DNA of 64,000 nt from Axinella damicornis (Eukaryota > Porifera > Demospongiae > Axinellida > Axinellidae). The notes under the pieces are model-generated. The model searched no databases. It had not been told where the DNA came from and was given only the letters and a program-made list of their open reading frames with translations. The stretch lies in the NCBI GenBank assembly GCA_963931865.1, contig OZ007506.1:3034926-3098925 (forward strand), written 5' to 3'. Each line of letters opens with the position of its first letter. The stretch's first letter is position 1. Shown piece by piece: positions 32,608 to 43,284 of the stretch. The position numbers were made by a program, and so were the translations under genes.

Positions 32608-35600
32608 ATGGGAGATGAACATGAGCCACTCGAGTCTGAAAAGAAAGGTACTGGAGTATTGGGCAAGTTTCATCCGTAGTCTGGATACGTAAGGGCAGGA
32701 TTCAGACCAGTAAACTTGCTGAGGTTCTGGGCTATGGATAGATCAGGCTATAGACATGAGTTGTTCCCACACTTGACAGTGGCTTGGGGGTACACTCATG
32801 ACCAGACAGAGTCCTGGTGAAAAATTATTGACACAACTTTGCCTCTACTAGCCTCATGATTTCCTAGACTCTCCTCTGCATCAGAAGGGGAGAGCCTGGG
32901 ACATTTTATCATGTGGAAACAACAAGCGGGCAACCGGGAATGGAGCTGGGGCTCCACTGGAATATGAATAGGATTGTAGTTGCCACATGACCGGACTCAT
33001 GGCAAACTGGAGGTAATTTGGACTGCAAGGGAGTCCTCCCACTCGGACGGTACAATATTTTTGCCACCTGTAACAGTAAAGTCCAACCTGACCAGATATA
33101 AACTGAAACATGTTTCTGTCCACAGTACTTGCGAAGGGCACAGAACGTTATTGGGAAATCAGAACAAAATCTGTGAGTTGTTTGGAACGTTCTGTTTGTT
33201 ACACTGCTAAGGACGTTAGACACTGTGCATCACCATGCTTCAATCACATGTGCATGTTGAAACTAGAGTGGATTAATACTTATCCCGCGCACATATCTCT
33301 TGGTCTAAGATCCATACTGACATGGACGTTCTTCGGTACGCACACAGTTGCTGACGTTCTTTGTACATATTAGTCTCCCTTGCCCTTGGCGCAAGAGTAC
33401 AACCAGACTGAGATCCCTTGCTCCCTCCTTAGCTTGCACAGTGCTGTACACACAGAAGGACTGCAGTTGAATTGTGGCTTTGTTAAAATTGTGTTATGGG
33501 ACTGCACCCTACATGTACCCCAGGCCCTGACTGTAATCATCACATCACTGTAGGAAACTTCAAGCCAGTGTGGAGCCTTTCATTCATCAGTCTCAACATC
33601 CTTCCCAGCCAAGCGGAGGTGGGCTCGACAGTCATGTGTTTTGTGCACATTGCTAAATCCTCTGCTTAGTCACCGTGTGAAAGGAAGGTGTACATTTCTT
33701 AGTGACATAGAATTTGCCAGATTTGAAGCCAAACCTCTTTCAATTGATCTTATCACTGAGCCATTGACACTCTTCTGGCCTCATTCCCAGCAGCTTTGTC
33801 GCTTGTTATGCAAGCGACAATAGCTGAGGCGGGACCTGGGAACGATGTTACTGACACTCCAGGTCTGTGGCATTTCTCCTAATCCCATTGTGATATTTCT
33901 GTAATTCAGTCCTAACTCCCCCAGGACTAACGCCGGGTGATGCTATCAATACCCGGGTATATTGTGTCACTATCGTGATACAAAATGTAGGTTCAAATGT
34001 CGTGTGTATTAGTTGTTCGTGAGACATCAAACAGGCAAAACTCTCGTATAATTCCAAATGAAGGCCATGGCACACTTCCTATCGTTTTCTTCCTGGTGGG
34101 ATATAGGCTCATCGGCTTAAGTTAAAACCCTTTAAGCCCCATGCTATACGTGTATATGGTAGCCCTCAACTAACTTGTCAATTCTTTACAGGGCAGAAGT
34201 GTGCTCCTGTGTTGGAACGAAGCAATTCAGACCCATCTTCCCACTCTTTTGCGGCTTTTCCCCCTACCGCCGGTCAACTGCAGGACGGAGGCAGGCAGAA
34301 TGAATTGATGGACTCGTGCAGCGACTCAGATTCACAGTCAGTTTACAGCTACAGGAGTCTCCCAACTTTACATCCTTCTCCAGAAAGAGTCCCCAGTTGT
34401 ACTGATCTTCATCAAAGGGGCCCAATACCCGTCCCAACTAGAGAGCATTATGGTGGCTATGTGTCCCCAAACAGCAGTCCCATGGTTCAGAGGACGTCAT
34501 TAGATCATCACCTATATCCCTTTTCATCCACTCCTGCTCCAGACACTCATGCTTATAGTCACCCCTGTGCAAGCTACAATGTTGACACACCAAGAACGTA
34601 CAGCACCAGCAGGTCGGATGCAGAGGTGGGAAGACTGTCTGCACAGCTTAAGGTCCAAACAGAAGTCAACCGAGAGTTGAAGAGACTCCTAGTGGCCTCT
34701 GTAGGTGGTGACATACAACTTCACCTGGATCAGATTGTACAAGAGAAGGCAAACCTCTCGATGGGGTTAGATGCTTCCTTGCAGCAACTGGCTGAAAACA
34801 ATGAAGAATTTGATCGAATCTTAATTGATTGCGATATCTGGCGGAGCAAGTTTCTGGCAAGTCGATTAATGATTGATGAGCTGGCTAGCTGGAAGGCAGA
34901 GCTCTCCGTACAGTTCAAAGAGGTTCACAGAGCTCTTCAGTGCCTCATGAAGGAGAGGAAGAGTCTTTGTAGAGAGCTTGCAGAGTGTAACGTGTACCTG
35001 CATGGAGCTATTGAGAGCCTACGCTCATCGGTACCTCAGAGGAGTGGTGTCGGTATTCATACCGAAGGAGGTGAACTAGCTGGTGCTTCTAGGCAGAGTG
35101 GTGGGGGTCCCAGTGGGAGGGTTGCAGCAGTGGTTCCTGTGCAATACCCAAACAAAGGTACTGATGATTTCCTTATAAAGTGCATCAATTGCATGTGCAG
35201 CTAGTGCTTGCTGGTATGCTTAACTCTGAATTCTGCTCCAAATATTCCCTTTTAGCAAATGAGGTTATGTTTACCAAATGCACCACATACCTTTTGAAAT
35301 GTGTGGAGATTTAATTCCATGTGGCCCGTGGATGGAGGGGAAATGAAGTATAGGAATGAAGCTAAGACAGGAAAAGTTTACCAACCATAGGAATCTGCCT
35401 AAAGGAACAGAAAATCATGACTGTATTGAGTATTAACCCTCATATGAGACCGTGACAGCAAACGTCACCATCGGGTTCAGTACTGATTTCTCACAAAATT
35501 GATGTGCTATGCTCTTGTTGACCTTTTAGGTCGGTTATCTTCCTACGCATCTCGGCAGTCAACCAGCCAGGCGTCTGGGTTACACCACATGACTGTACTG

Positions 35601-36681
35601 GAGATAGCCCATGCCCTGAAATCCATGGCTAAGACCGTAAACCAGTTACTCTCTGAAGGAAAAGTGGTACCCGCGACGCATGGGACCAGAAGCATGGAGG
35701 GTGTAGGTGGCAGGGAGGCTCAGCAACACTCTCCTCCACTTGAACAGCATCATCAGGTTACACAGCCAACAGTGGGCGAGAGATTGGCCAGACAGGTACA
35801 CGGTGGTAGGATAATGCAGGGCCGTAGGAGTAGGTGCGGCAGGTGCGGCGGCCGCCGGACCAATAATACGCTCCGTCTGGCTAGCAAGTTGTTGAATCTT
35901 GCAGTTTCATCCCAAGATTGCACCAGAAACGATCTCAGAAGGTCTAAAATTCAAAATTTTCCTGGGGGACGGCCCCCAGACCCCCCTATGTGATGCGCTT
36001 CGCGCGCTTGCTCCGCTTCTTGGTCAGCGCACTGCGCGCGTGATTGCGCTGCCACAATCTCATCGCTCAAAAGCGCTCTACGCCTGACCAAACTAAAATT
36101 GCTTCCTACGGGCCTGTAATGCATTGTAGGCAGATGTGTTTAGTAGACCTCCCCTCTGCAATGTGCTGCAAGGCAGTCTCTTGACTGGGATGGGGTTATA
36201 ATATTATAGTGTACAGCCTGTTGTTATGAGGTACTGGTAGGTAGTTTATGCAAAGATGCTTTGTAATGAGGTTAGGTCCATTTCTTTTTAATTTGTCAGT
36301 TGCATAACGGAAGTTCCAGCCAAGGCAAACATCATCAATGCTTTGGTGTAAGTTTACTGTGAAACATGAGCTTTCCATTGGCATTTCCACAATTATACCC
36401 AAGCATATACGTATTATAGGAGATCTCAGTTGGTTTTTCTCATGACCTTGCTCTTCCCCCTTTACCCACAGGTCTTGCAGGGCAAAGGTCAACACATGGA
36501 GAGGAGTCTTCCCCTTCCACTGCGGCTGAGTGATGAAGAGCTGGCTACCCTCAGGGTACAGAACAGGACAATGTCATCCCTAACTCACAGCCGGCTTCAT
36601 TGCTTTGACGCTCTAGATGATGATGTTGGAACTCATTTCTTTCATTGTAAGAACTGCAAAGGAAAGGTCTTGAATGTGTAG
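32608..36681 (+). CDS. BLZF1: Golgin-45 (basic leucine zipper nuclear factor 1) homologue
   Basis: Exons 32608-32647 (tentative first exon, MGDEHEPLESEKK), 34192-35157, 35530-35795 and 36472-36681 (TAG) are all phase-compatible and give 493 residues (human about 400). The N-terminal third is Ser/Pro-rich and low complexity. The coiled coil (about residues 155-300) contains VQTEVNRELKRLLVASVG and CDIWRSKFLASRLMIDEL, nearly invariant in golgin-45. The C-terminus reads FHCKNCKGKVLNV, matching the family's C-x2-C-x-G plus hydrophobic C-terminal tail, which binds the GRASP55 PDZ region. Golgin-45 is a Rab2 effector on medial-Golgi membranes needed for Golgi stacking and secretion. The exon at 34192 requires one base from the previous exon; the 40-bp exon at 32608 supplies it with a good donor (AAAG/gtactg). 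Another first exon cannot be excluded. Confidence 0.9.
33778..33851. mobile_element. TAGCC-family MITE, degenerate ends
   Basis: TGGCCTCATTCCCAGCAGC and GGGACCTGGGAACGATGTTA are roughly inverted around a cgcttgttatgcaagcg hairpin. The flanks tgacactctt and tgacactcc resemble a decayed target duplication. It lies in golgin-45 intron 1. Confidence 0.5.
35930..36075. repeat. GC-rich interspersed repeat fragment in golgin-45 intron 3
   Basis: It contains ttttcctgggggacggcccc, then agacccccctatgtgatgcg and alternating gcgc stretches. Its composition is unlike the flanking exons, and it lies between golgin-45 exons 3 and 4. It looks like a transposon fragment of unknown class. Confidence 0.45.
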
Positions 36682-36801
36682 CAAGCAGCCTGGGCACAAA
36701 CCCATTGCTGTGTTTATGCAGATATGATCATACTGTACACAATTTGATGCTTAATTCCGAAATGGTCACTATGCACCTCCGTCCCGGAGGAAGAAAATTG
36801 T

Positions 36802-36935
36802 ACCCATGAACAAAAGGGGAGGAGGGGGGAAGGAAGAGAAATAAAGGATATACCTAGCATGCACCCATGAACAAAAGGGGAGGAGGGGGGAAGGAAGAGA
36901 AATAAAGGATATACCTAGCATGCAGCCATGAACAA
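36802..36935. repeat. 61-bp tandem duplication, just over two copies
   Basis: acccatgaacaaaagggg begins at 36802 and 36863, and a third partial copy (gccatgaacaaaa) begins at 36924. Each unit continues with aggaagagaaataaaggata. It lies downstream of golgin-45. Confidence 0.9.
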
Positions 36936-38007
36936 AAAAGAAACTTAGCAGCTTCCCTCCATGACAAACACTGGGAAAAAAGAATGGAAAAAAACAACCT
37001 TACAGTTAACTTCCCATCCCTCTGTGAAAAGCTTAAGGTCAGACACACTGAAGAAACCCCTATAGCTCCTATGAGCAAACAAAAACGGGGAAGCGCCCCG
37101 GTTCAAAGGTCACGTATGCGGTCAAGAAAGCGGAATGAGGAAACGGTGCGTATAAGGGGGTATTACTAAAGTTCGAGTTCGAGTTCGAGTTCGAGTTCGA
37201 GTTCGAGTTCGAGTTCGAGTTCGAGTTCGAGTTCGAGTTCGAGTTCGAGTTCGAGTTTTTCAGATGAAAGATAGTGACTGTCACCTTTATGCTGCTGTCT
37301 TTTGAGTGTGCAACGTATAGGAACAGCCCAGCTACTCAGAGGTAAAGTGATTTGTCAGACATTGCACGTTCTCAAGGCCAGTAGCTCTAGTTGGAATTTT
37401 GTCTCAGATACATGACGATGATCATGACACCATGTTCCTTACCTTCAGGAGCCTGACAAGAATCTTGCAGTGACTATAACGGAAAATTGTATGTATTGAA
37501 GTTGGACTCTAATGTTAGGTTTCTCCTTACAAACTATAATAATTATTGTACACTCCATTGTTGTCAATGACTTATTTCCAACTGGGGTCCAAGTAGGACA
37601 GCCATATGCATAGTCCATAATTATAGCTACTGTAGGACAAAACACAGGTCCATAGTCTGCGAATTGACCACTGCTTCATTTTCCATCAACGATGTTGTTT
37701 GCATCTTTGCTCCGGCACAATACTGTGGTGCTATCTACTTAAGTCATTGTAGTACAGGCACATGACAGTATACGCAGTGAGCAACATATATATATCACAT
37801 ATGTAATGACATCAGCATGCACTATAGTGGGTGTGGTTTGGAGATGGATGAATCTCAAAACTGAATGGAACGTGTGAATATAACAACAAAAATGTGTGTG
37901 TGTGCTTTGAAAAAATAGTAGCTACTCTATATCAATCCCACAGCTGCAGTTCAATGCCATTGAAACATGTTCCCGTGTGATTGGCATATCAAGATCCACG
38001 ATGATCC

Positions 38008-38403
38008 TAGTCTCGGAACCAGACCCTTCGTGCGGGGGAGGAGGAAAGGGTCTGGGCACGTTCCTACATTCGAGTTGTCCTCACGGAACGTAATTATGCG
38101 TGGTAATTAGCGATCAACTGCGATGCCACGCGTACGATCACATGTACAGTCGACCTGCTCGTAGCTCTCCTCGACTTTTGTCAGTCACTCGCGGGTAACG
38201 CGGTACGGCACAGCGATTCGCCATGGCTAGTCACTGGACCGAAAGCCGGCCTGGAGAAAAATCATTTCCCTGACGTCATTCGCAATCAACGCTTCTGATT
38301 CGTTAGGTCAACATTCCGACCTGGGGGCCGGGACAACTCGAATGTAAGATGGTGCCCAGACCCTTTCCTCCTCCCCCGCACGAAGGGTCTGGTTCCGAGA
38401 CTA
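38008..38403. mobile_element. 396-bp TAGTCT element with perfect 9-bp TSD
   Basis: The long inverted ends (about 70 bp) start TAGTCTCGGAACCAGACCC, followed by ttcgtgcgggggaggagg. cgatgatcc is duplicated at 37999-38007 and 38404-38412 (9/9). The unpaired centre (about 38085-38320) includes CpG-rich unique sequence. It is nested within the GTTCGA-bounded element. Confidence 0.88.
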
Positions 38404-38439
38404 CGATGATCCTAGGTGGTGGAACAGTTAGATTGCTGC

Positions 38440-38480
38440 AAGCGACGATAAGCTGGGCGGGGCCTGGGAACGAGGCTAGC
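38440..38480. mobile_element. Half of a TAGCC-family element
   Basis: gacgataagctgggcggggc followed by ctgggaacgaggctagc is a typical right end. The matching left end next to it is not obvious, so this is probably a remnant. Confidence 0.4.
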
Positions 38481-39286
38481 AGCCTAGCACCTGGCATTAT
38501 GTAGGAGAAAATCCTAGCGCTGTAGGGGCGGTACCGGTATACTACGACAGGAATTACGGTGTGTACTGCGCGCGCGCGACCGTCAACTCGAACTCGAACT
38601 CGAACTCGAACTCGAACTCGAACTCGAACTTTAGCAATCCCCCGTATAAGGAAGGTAAGTATGACCCAAACCTATGGGGGGTGATCAGTGTCAAAATGGG
38701 GGTAGCAATCTAGAGGGGGGTGATTTCAAGTTGAGAGGGGGTATACTTTGCAATAGGGGGTGTACTTTGTGTTAAGAGGGGGTATACTTCAAGTTGATAG
38801 GGGGTGTACTTCGTGTTGAGAGGGAGTATACTTCAAGTTGAGAGGGGGTGTAGTTTGCAATAGGGGGTGTACTTCGTGTTGAGAGGGGGTACACTTTGCA
38901 ATAGGGGGTACACTTTGCAATAGGGGGTGCACTTCGTGTTGAGAGGGGGTATACTTCAAGTTGAGAGGGGGTACACTTCAAGTCGAGAGGGGGTGTACTT
39001 TGCATTAGGGGGTGCACTTTGTGTTGAGAGGGGGTACACTTTGCAATAGGGGGTGCACTTCAAGTTGAGAGGGGGTACAATTCAGTAATATGGGGGTGCT
39101 CTTGTTTAATAGGGATGCGTTTATAAGTTAGCATGTCACCAGTGCGCATGCGTGATGATTAACCTTTGCACCCGTGATGGTGGTCACAACTCTGAGAAGA
39201 ATTGCTGAGGACTTTCCAGGATTATGACGACGTTGAAGGTTTAGTTATTTGTCTAGAGCTTGTCTTACGGGAGCTGATAGCTCAAG

Positions 39287-39810
39287 CTATTCTTGCCACT
39301 CCCCAAAACCGATTTTTAAGGAAGTCCTTTTCATTCCAAGGACCAATGAGTTGGAATAAACTACCTAACAATTTACGCATCGCTACATCCTCTAGTGGAT
39401 TTATGAACGGTCTAAAATCCCACTTATTTGGTTTGTACTTAAATAGTGTGACCTAAAATTTGTAATTTTGTACCAGCTAGATCTATATTGTTTTTTTATT
39501 TTTTTATTTTTATCTCTTTCATACGTGTATCGGATGTACCCTTGTATATATTCCTTTGAATGTTATATTGTCCCAGTACTTGTACCTGGCTTAAACTAAG
39601 TAGATGTAGTTTCATACGTCATTTCTTTTTGGTCTTCTGTTTTTCTTTTTTCTTTTTTTTCCTGTAAGTAGAAGTATAGTCTTGTTCTGAATTCTTGCCT
39701 CTTCTTTGTACATGTCATTGTTTGTCACACAGGACTCCCAGGGAGACCAGCCCCAGGCTGATGGGACTCACCTGTTAAAAATTAAAATTTATCCTATCCT
39801 ATCCTATCCT
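39287..39810 (+). mobile_element. 5'-truncated non-LTR retrotransposon (LINE) 3' end
   Basis: The insert encodes a typical reverse-transcriptase C-terminus (FQGPMSWNKLPNNLR, then FKSHLF-like GLKSHLFGLYL, stop at 39454-39456). A T-rich 3' UTR of about 330 bp follows, then a tail of about four (atcct) repeats. It interrupts the left arm of the 38673-41165 element. The right arm reads gctcaagaacacc without it and gives the empty site, with at most a 3-bp duplication (aag). It resembles the CR1/L2/Jockey group. Confidence 0.85.
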
Positions 39811-39891
39811 AAGAACACCTTGCTGGACTAGATGAGAATGAAGAGGCAGCAGGTGAAGACGTCCCTTGGATACCTCAGGGTACTATAGCAG

Positions 39892-40370
39892 ATGACAATG
39901 AGATACAGCAGGATCAAGCACCACCTGTGGTATACACAGGGAGTGTGGTCGTCCAAGTTTGAAATAACTCGTGAACAGATTAACTTCCTTGTGGAGAGTG
40001 GCTTCACTGGTCCCCAAATAGCATCACTGATTGGTGTGTCTCTCAGTGCTGTGAGAAGAATGGTTTACTTTAGGTTATCCATAGGCGCTCAATACTCGTC
40101 TATTACAGTTAGTGAGTTGGATGACTTTGTACGAGAGATAAAGCAGTGTTTTCCCATGTGTGGAAACAAGTAGCTACAAGGTCATTTGACCTCTCATGGA
40201 TTCCGAGTCCAGCAGCGACGAGTGAGAACTCTCAAAGACGAGTCGATCCTGAAGGCAGACGTCTTCAAGCTGTCAATCGCCGAAGGTACCAAGTACCTTC
40301 ACCTCGTTCTCTGTGGCATATGGATGGCAACCATAAGTTAATAAGGTGTGCACTTGTAAATGGTTACTAA
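39892..40370 (+). pseudogene. Decayed transposase: HTH plus integrase-core remnant
   Basis: One frame reads FEITREQINFLVESGFTGPQ, continuing IASLIGVSLSAVRRM, a helix-turn-helix. SELDDFVREIK follows. A shift then leads to RRVDPEGRRLQAVNRRRYQV and LWHMDGNHKLIR, a pattern seen in integrase-like cores of animal transposons. Frameshifts break the gene near 40170 and 40235, and it stops before any DDE triad is complete. No restored protein is implied; it is a non-autonomous remnant. Confidence 0.7.
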
Positions 40371-41232
40371 CAGTGAAGCCACTCTCCACAAGGAAGTTAA
40401 TCTGTTCACGAGTTATTTCAAACTTGGGACGACCAACACTCCCTGTGTATACCACAGGTGGTGCTTGATCCTGCTGTATCTCATTGTCATCTGCTATAGT
40501 ACCCTGAGGTATCCAAGGGACGTCTTCACCTGCTGCCTCTTCATTCTCATCTAGTCCAGCAAGGTGTTCTTGAGCTATCAGCTCCCGTAAGACAAGCTCT
40601 AGACAAATAACTAAACCTTCCAACGTCGTCATAATCCTGGAAAGTCCTCAGCAATTCTTCTCAGAGTTGTGACCACCATCACGGGTGCAAAGGTTAATCA
40701 TCACGCATGCGCACTGGTGACATGCTAACTTATAAACGCATCCCTATTAAACAAGAGCACCCCCATATTACTGAATTGTACCCCCTCTCAACTTGAAGTG
40801 CACCCCCTATTGCAAAGTGTACCCCCTCTCAACACAAAGTGCACCCCCTAATGCAAAGTACACCCCCTCTCGACTTGAAGTGTACCCCCTCTCAACTTGA
40901 AGTATACCCCCTCTCAACACGAAGTGCACCCCCTATTGCAAAGTGTACCCCCTCTCAACACGAAGTACACCCCCTATTGCAAACTACACCCCCTCTCAAC
41001 TTGAAGTATATCCCCTCTCAACACGAAGTACACCCCCTATCAACTTGAAGTATACCCCCTCTTAACACAAAGTACACCCCCTATTGCAAAGTATACCCCC
41101 TCTCAACTTGAAATCACCCCCCCTCTAGATTGCTACCCCCATTTTGACACTGATCACCCCCCATACAAACCAACTGCTGCATGGGGCGGGGTCCGCGCCC
41201 CTACTTGGAAAAAGAGGCTGGTCAGTTTAGAG

Positions 41233-43284
41233 ATGGCATCAAGAGTTGGTCAAGATATTCCCAACGTCTTAGACGACCAGCAACTGACTGATCTGTGCAC
41301 ATACGCCGCAAAGGGGCAGGTTCACCAAATTGATCGTCTAATGAAACGTGTCCTGTCATCAATCGGAAAGGTAGGGACCTTTTCTTTCTCTCCACCTGGG
41401 AAGGCATCCCCTTTCATCACTGCTGCCCTCAACGGTCAGCTGAAGGTTGTCAAGCACTTCCTGACACAGTATCCCAGGGCTATATTATCTGTTGACAGTA
41501 CTGCAACTGTGTCCTTACCACGCTGTTCTTTCCAGTCTGGTACAGACAACAAGCATACATGTACGGCACTGTTTGCTGCCAGCGCTAATGGCCACCTGAA
41601 TTTGGTGAAACTTCTGACCAAAGCTAGAGCATCAGTGAACAAGGCTGAATGTTGTGGTGCGACTCCTCTCCATGCAGTCATCTTGTATGGCCGCAGCTTC
41701 AAGCTTCTTGATTATCTTGTCCGCCACAAGGCAGACGTCAATGCAGCTGATGCACTGGGTCAGACTCCACTGATGGTGGCTGCAAGGAGAGGTGATTTCA
41801 TGCTTGAAGCTGTAACATACTTGCTGAAGGAAGGTGCTGATCCAAACCGCTTAGATTACAGGCATTTTTCTGCTTTGCACCACGCAGCCTGTCATGGCAA
41901 TATCTTAGTTGTATGCCAGTTACTAACCTGCAAAGCAAATCCAATGTTTAGGACAGCACCAACACTCCTAAAGGAGCAAGGTGAATATATCCCTTGCCCA
42001 CTCTACTTGGCTGCAGCACATGGGGCTAATGATGTCGCACAAGAGTTGCTGAAGCATCAAGATTGTACCCCTGCATGCGAAGCGGAGGCATACTTGTTGC
42101 TTGGTTCTAGCCAATGTGAGAAAAGCCGTCGGTGGCTGTTACTTTATGTAGAAAATATCTGGAGTCAAGCCCTAACCATCTACGAGCAAAATCACTTTTG
42201 TCCAGTTTATTTGCCTCCTATTGAAGCATATGGCAAACGCAAGGAAGTGAAAAGTGTTGCTGAATTGCAACAATTGTGTAGTGCTCCCCTCTCTTTGCAT
42301 GAGGCCTACTACCAATCACTGATCATGCGAGAAAGATGCATGGGTTATGGTGACTGGAAGCTAACCTGGCAGCTTATTCACAGAGGGAAAGTGTTTCTCA
42401 GCCAGCAAAAGTACCAGGATGCGGAACAGCTCCTTTTTAGAGCAGTTGAAATGACCATTCACGTTCTGAATACCAAACCGTTACGTTCTAATTACAAACC
42501 GGCTTTCTTTTACCAGGAACCCCAATGGCCTAGTGTGGCTGAGTGCATCGGCCGCTTGAATGAGTGGATGCAGAGACAAGTTACCAACAATATTGTACCC
42601 AGATTCTACAGATATCTTGAACTTGGTTTGGATCTCCTGGAAGTAACTCAAAAACCAAAAAATGACCAGGAGTTGACTCCTGATACTCGTGAACTCATTT
42701 GTGGCGTGTTGTCGCTGTTTGCTGTTTGGCTCTCATCAAGTGAAATCAAAACCCCACTCTCAGAAGAATCTCCTACACGGTTTGAATTATGTGAACAGAT
42801 GGGTGAAACGTTTGTTGCTAAGTACATGTTCACTGCATTGCCAGACTTTACTCTGTTGCATTTGGCATTATTGGGTGAGTACCCGTTAAGACGAAATGAA
42901 CACCTTGTGAATACTATCCCCCTTGTTGCTGCTCTTCTACATTGGGGAACTGATACGGTTATCAACTATCCCACCTCCTCTGGCCAGAGACCCCTTCACC
43001 TTGCAGTCCTTGCACAGCACGAGGGTCACTTGCTTGTGCCCCTTCTTGTCGATCATGGGGCTCACTTGGATGCAGTTAATGCAAATGGAAAGACTGCCTA
43101 TGATTTGTGTACCACTTCAGAGCTGCTTGAAGTGTTCCCTTCCACACCTCTTCCTCTAGCCTGTCAGGCCTGTAGGGTGCTAGTGCAAGAACGTGTTCCT
43201 TATCAGAATATTGAACTTCCTGCACATATAAAGTACATTGTCTCACTTCACAATAAATGTACACCTGTTGGTGCACTGCAGTAG
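41233..43284 (+). CDS. FEM1: FEM1 homologue, ankyrin-repeat CRL2 substrate receptor, intronless
   Basis: A single exon encodes 683 residues. N-terminal ankyrin repeats (about residues 50-290) include KASPFITAALNGQLKVVKHF, TALFAASANGHLNLVKLL, CGATPLHAVILYG and GQTPLMVAARRGD. The FEM1-specific middle follows: EAEAYLLLGSS, LPPIEAYGKRKE, MRERCMGYGDW and IHRGKVFLSQQKYQDAEQL. C-terminal ankyrins include GQRPLHLAVLAQHEG and NANGKTAYDL. The end matches the family pattern (LACQACRVLVQERVPYQNIE, then LPAHIKYIVSLH). FEM1 proteins are CUL2 ubiquitin-ligase receptors that bind C-terminal degrons. The paralogue type (A/B/C) is unclear. The ATG at 41233 fits a MASRVGQD start. Transposon DNA ends only 62 bp upstream of the duplicated target, so the promoter must lie in or beyond it, or the 5' UTR is spliced. 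Confidence 0.9.
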   Translation: MASRVGQDIPNVLDDQQLTDLCTYAAKGQVHQIDRLMKRVLSSIGKVGTFSFSPPGKASPFITAALNGQLKVVKHFLTQYPRAILSVDSTATVSLPRCSFQSGTDNKHTCTALFAASANGHLNLVKLLTKARASVNKAECCGATPLHAVILYGRSFKLLDYLVRHKADVNAADALGQTPLMVAARRGDFMLEAVTYLLKEGADPNRLDYRHFSALHHAACHGNILVVCQLLTCKANPMFRTAPTLLKEQGEYIPCPLYLAAAHGANDVAQELLKHQDCTPACEAEAYLLLGSSQCEKSRRWLLLYVENIWSQALTIYEQNHFCPVYLPPIEAYGKRKEVKSVAELQQLCSAPLSLHEAYYQSLIMRERCMGYGDWKLTWQLIHRGKVFLSQQKYQDAEQLLFRAVEMTIHVLNTKPLRSNYKPAFFYQEPQWPSVAECIGRLNEWMQRQVTNNIVPRFYRYLELGLDLLEVTQKPKNDQELTPDTRELICGVLSLFAVWLSSSEIKTPLSEESPTRFELCEQMGETFVAKYMFTALPDFTLLHLALLGEYPLRRNEHLVNTIPLVAALLHWGTDTVINYPTSSGQRPLHLAVLAQHEGHLLVPLLVDHGAHLDAVNANGKTAYDLCTTSELLEVFPSTPLPLACQACRVLVQERVPYQNIELPAHIKYIVSLHNKCTPVGALQ

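Larger units (their letters stand above)
37151..38650. mobile_element. 1.5-kb element bounded by inverted (GTTCGA)n arrays
   Basis: Left: tataagggggtattactaaa, then about 15 GTTCGA units (37171-37256). Right: about 8 units of the complement (38584-38630), then tttagcaatcccccgtata. The non-repeat ends are therefore also inverted repeats (TATA.GGGGG.ATT.CTAAAG). The interior has no coding capacity and carries the nested MITE 38008-38403. It ends 23 bp before the next transposon. Confidence 0.7.
38673..41165. mobile_element. 2.5-kb transposon with about 790-bp inverted arms and 6-bp TSD
   Basis: The ends are TATGGGGGGTGATCAGTGTC and its complement GACACTGATCACCCCCCATA. The hexamer caaacc is duplicated at 38667-38672 and 41166-41171. 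Each arm has a subterminal array of roughly 18-24 bp units (gagggggtatacttcaag / aatagggggtgtactttg) at about 38690-39090 and 40755-41120. Then comes unique sequence encoding the N-terminal part of a transposase in both arms: 40632 down to about 40372 on minus, and the mirrored copy on plus at about 39210-40005, interrupted by a LINE. The central part holds a decayed HTH/integrase region. The 6-bp TSD and integrase-like core resemble IS3EU-type eukaryotic transposons; the family call is tentative. Confidence 0.85.

Noticed and set aside
38772..41048. Proline/serine-rich repeat proteins (TPPLDLKCTPS-like).
   Set aside because: They are translations of the subterminal repeat arrays of the 38673-41165 transposon, present mirror-image in both arms.
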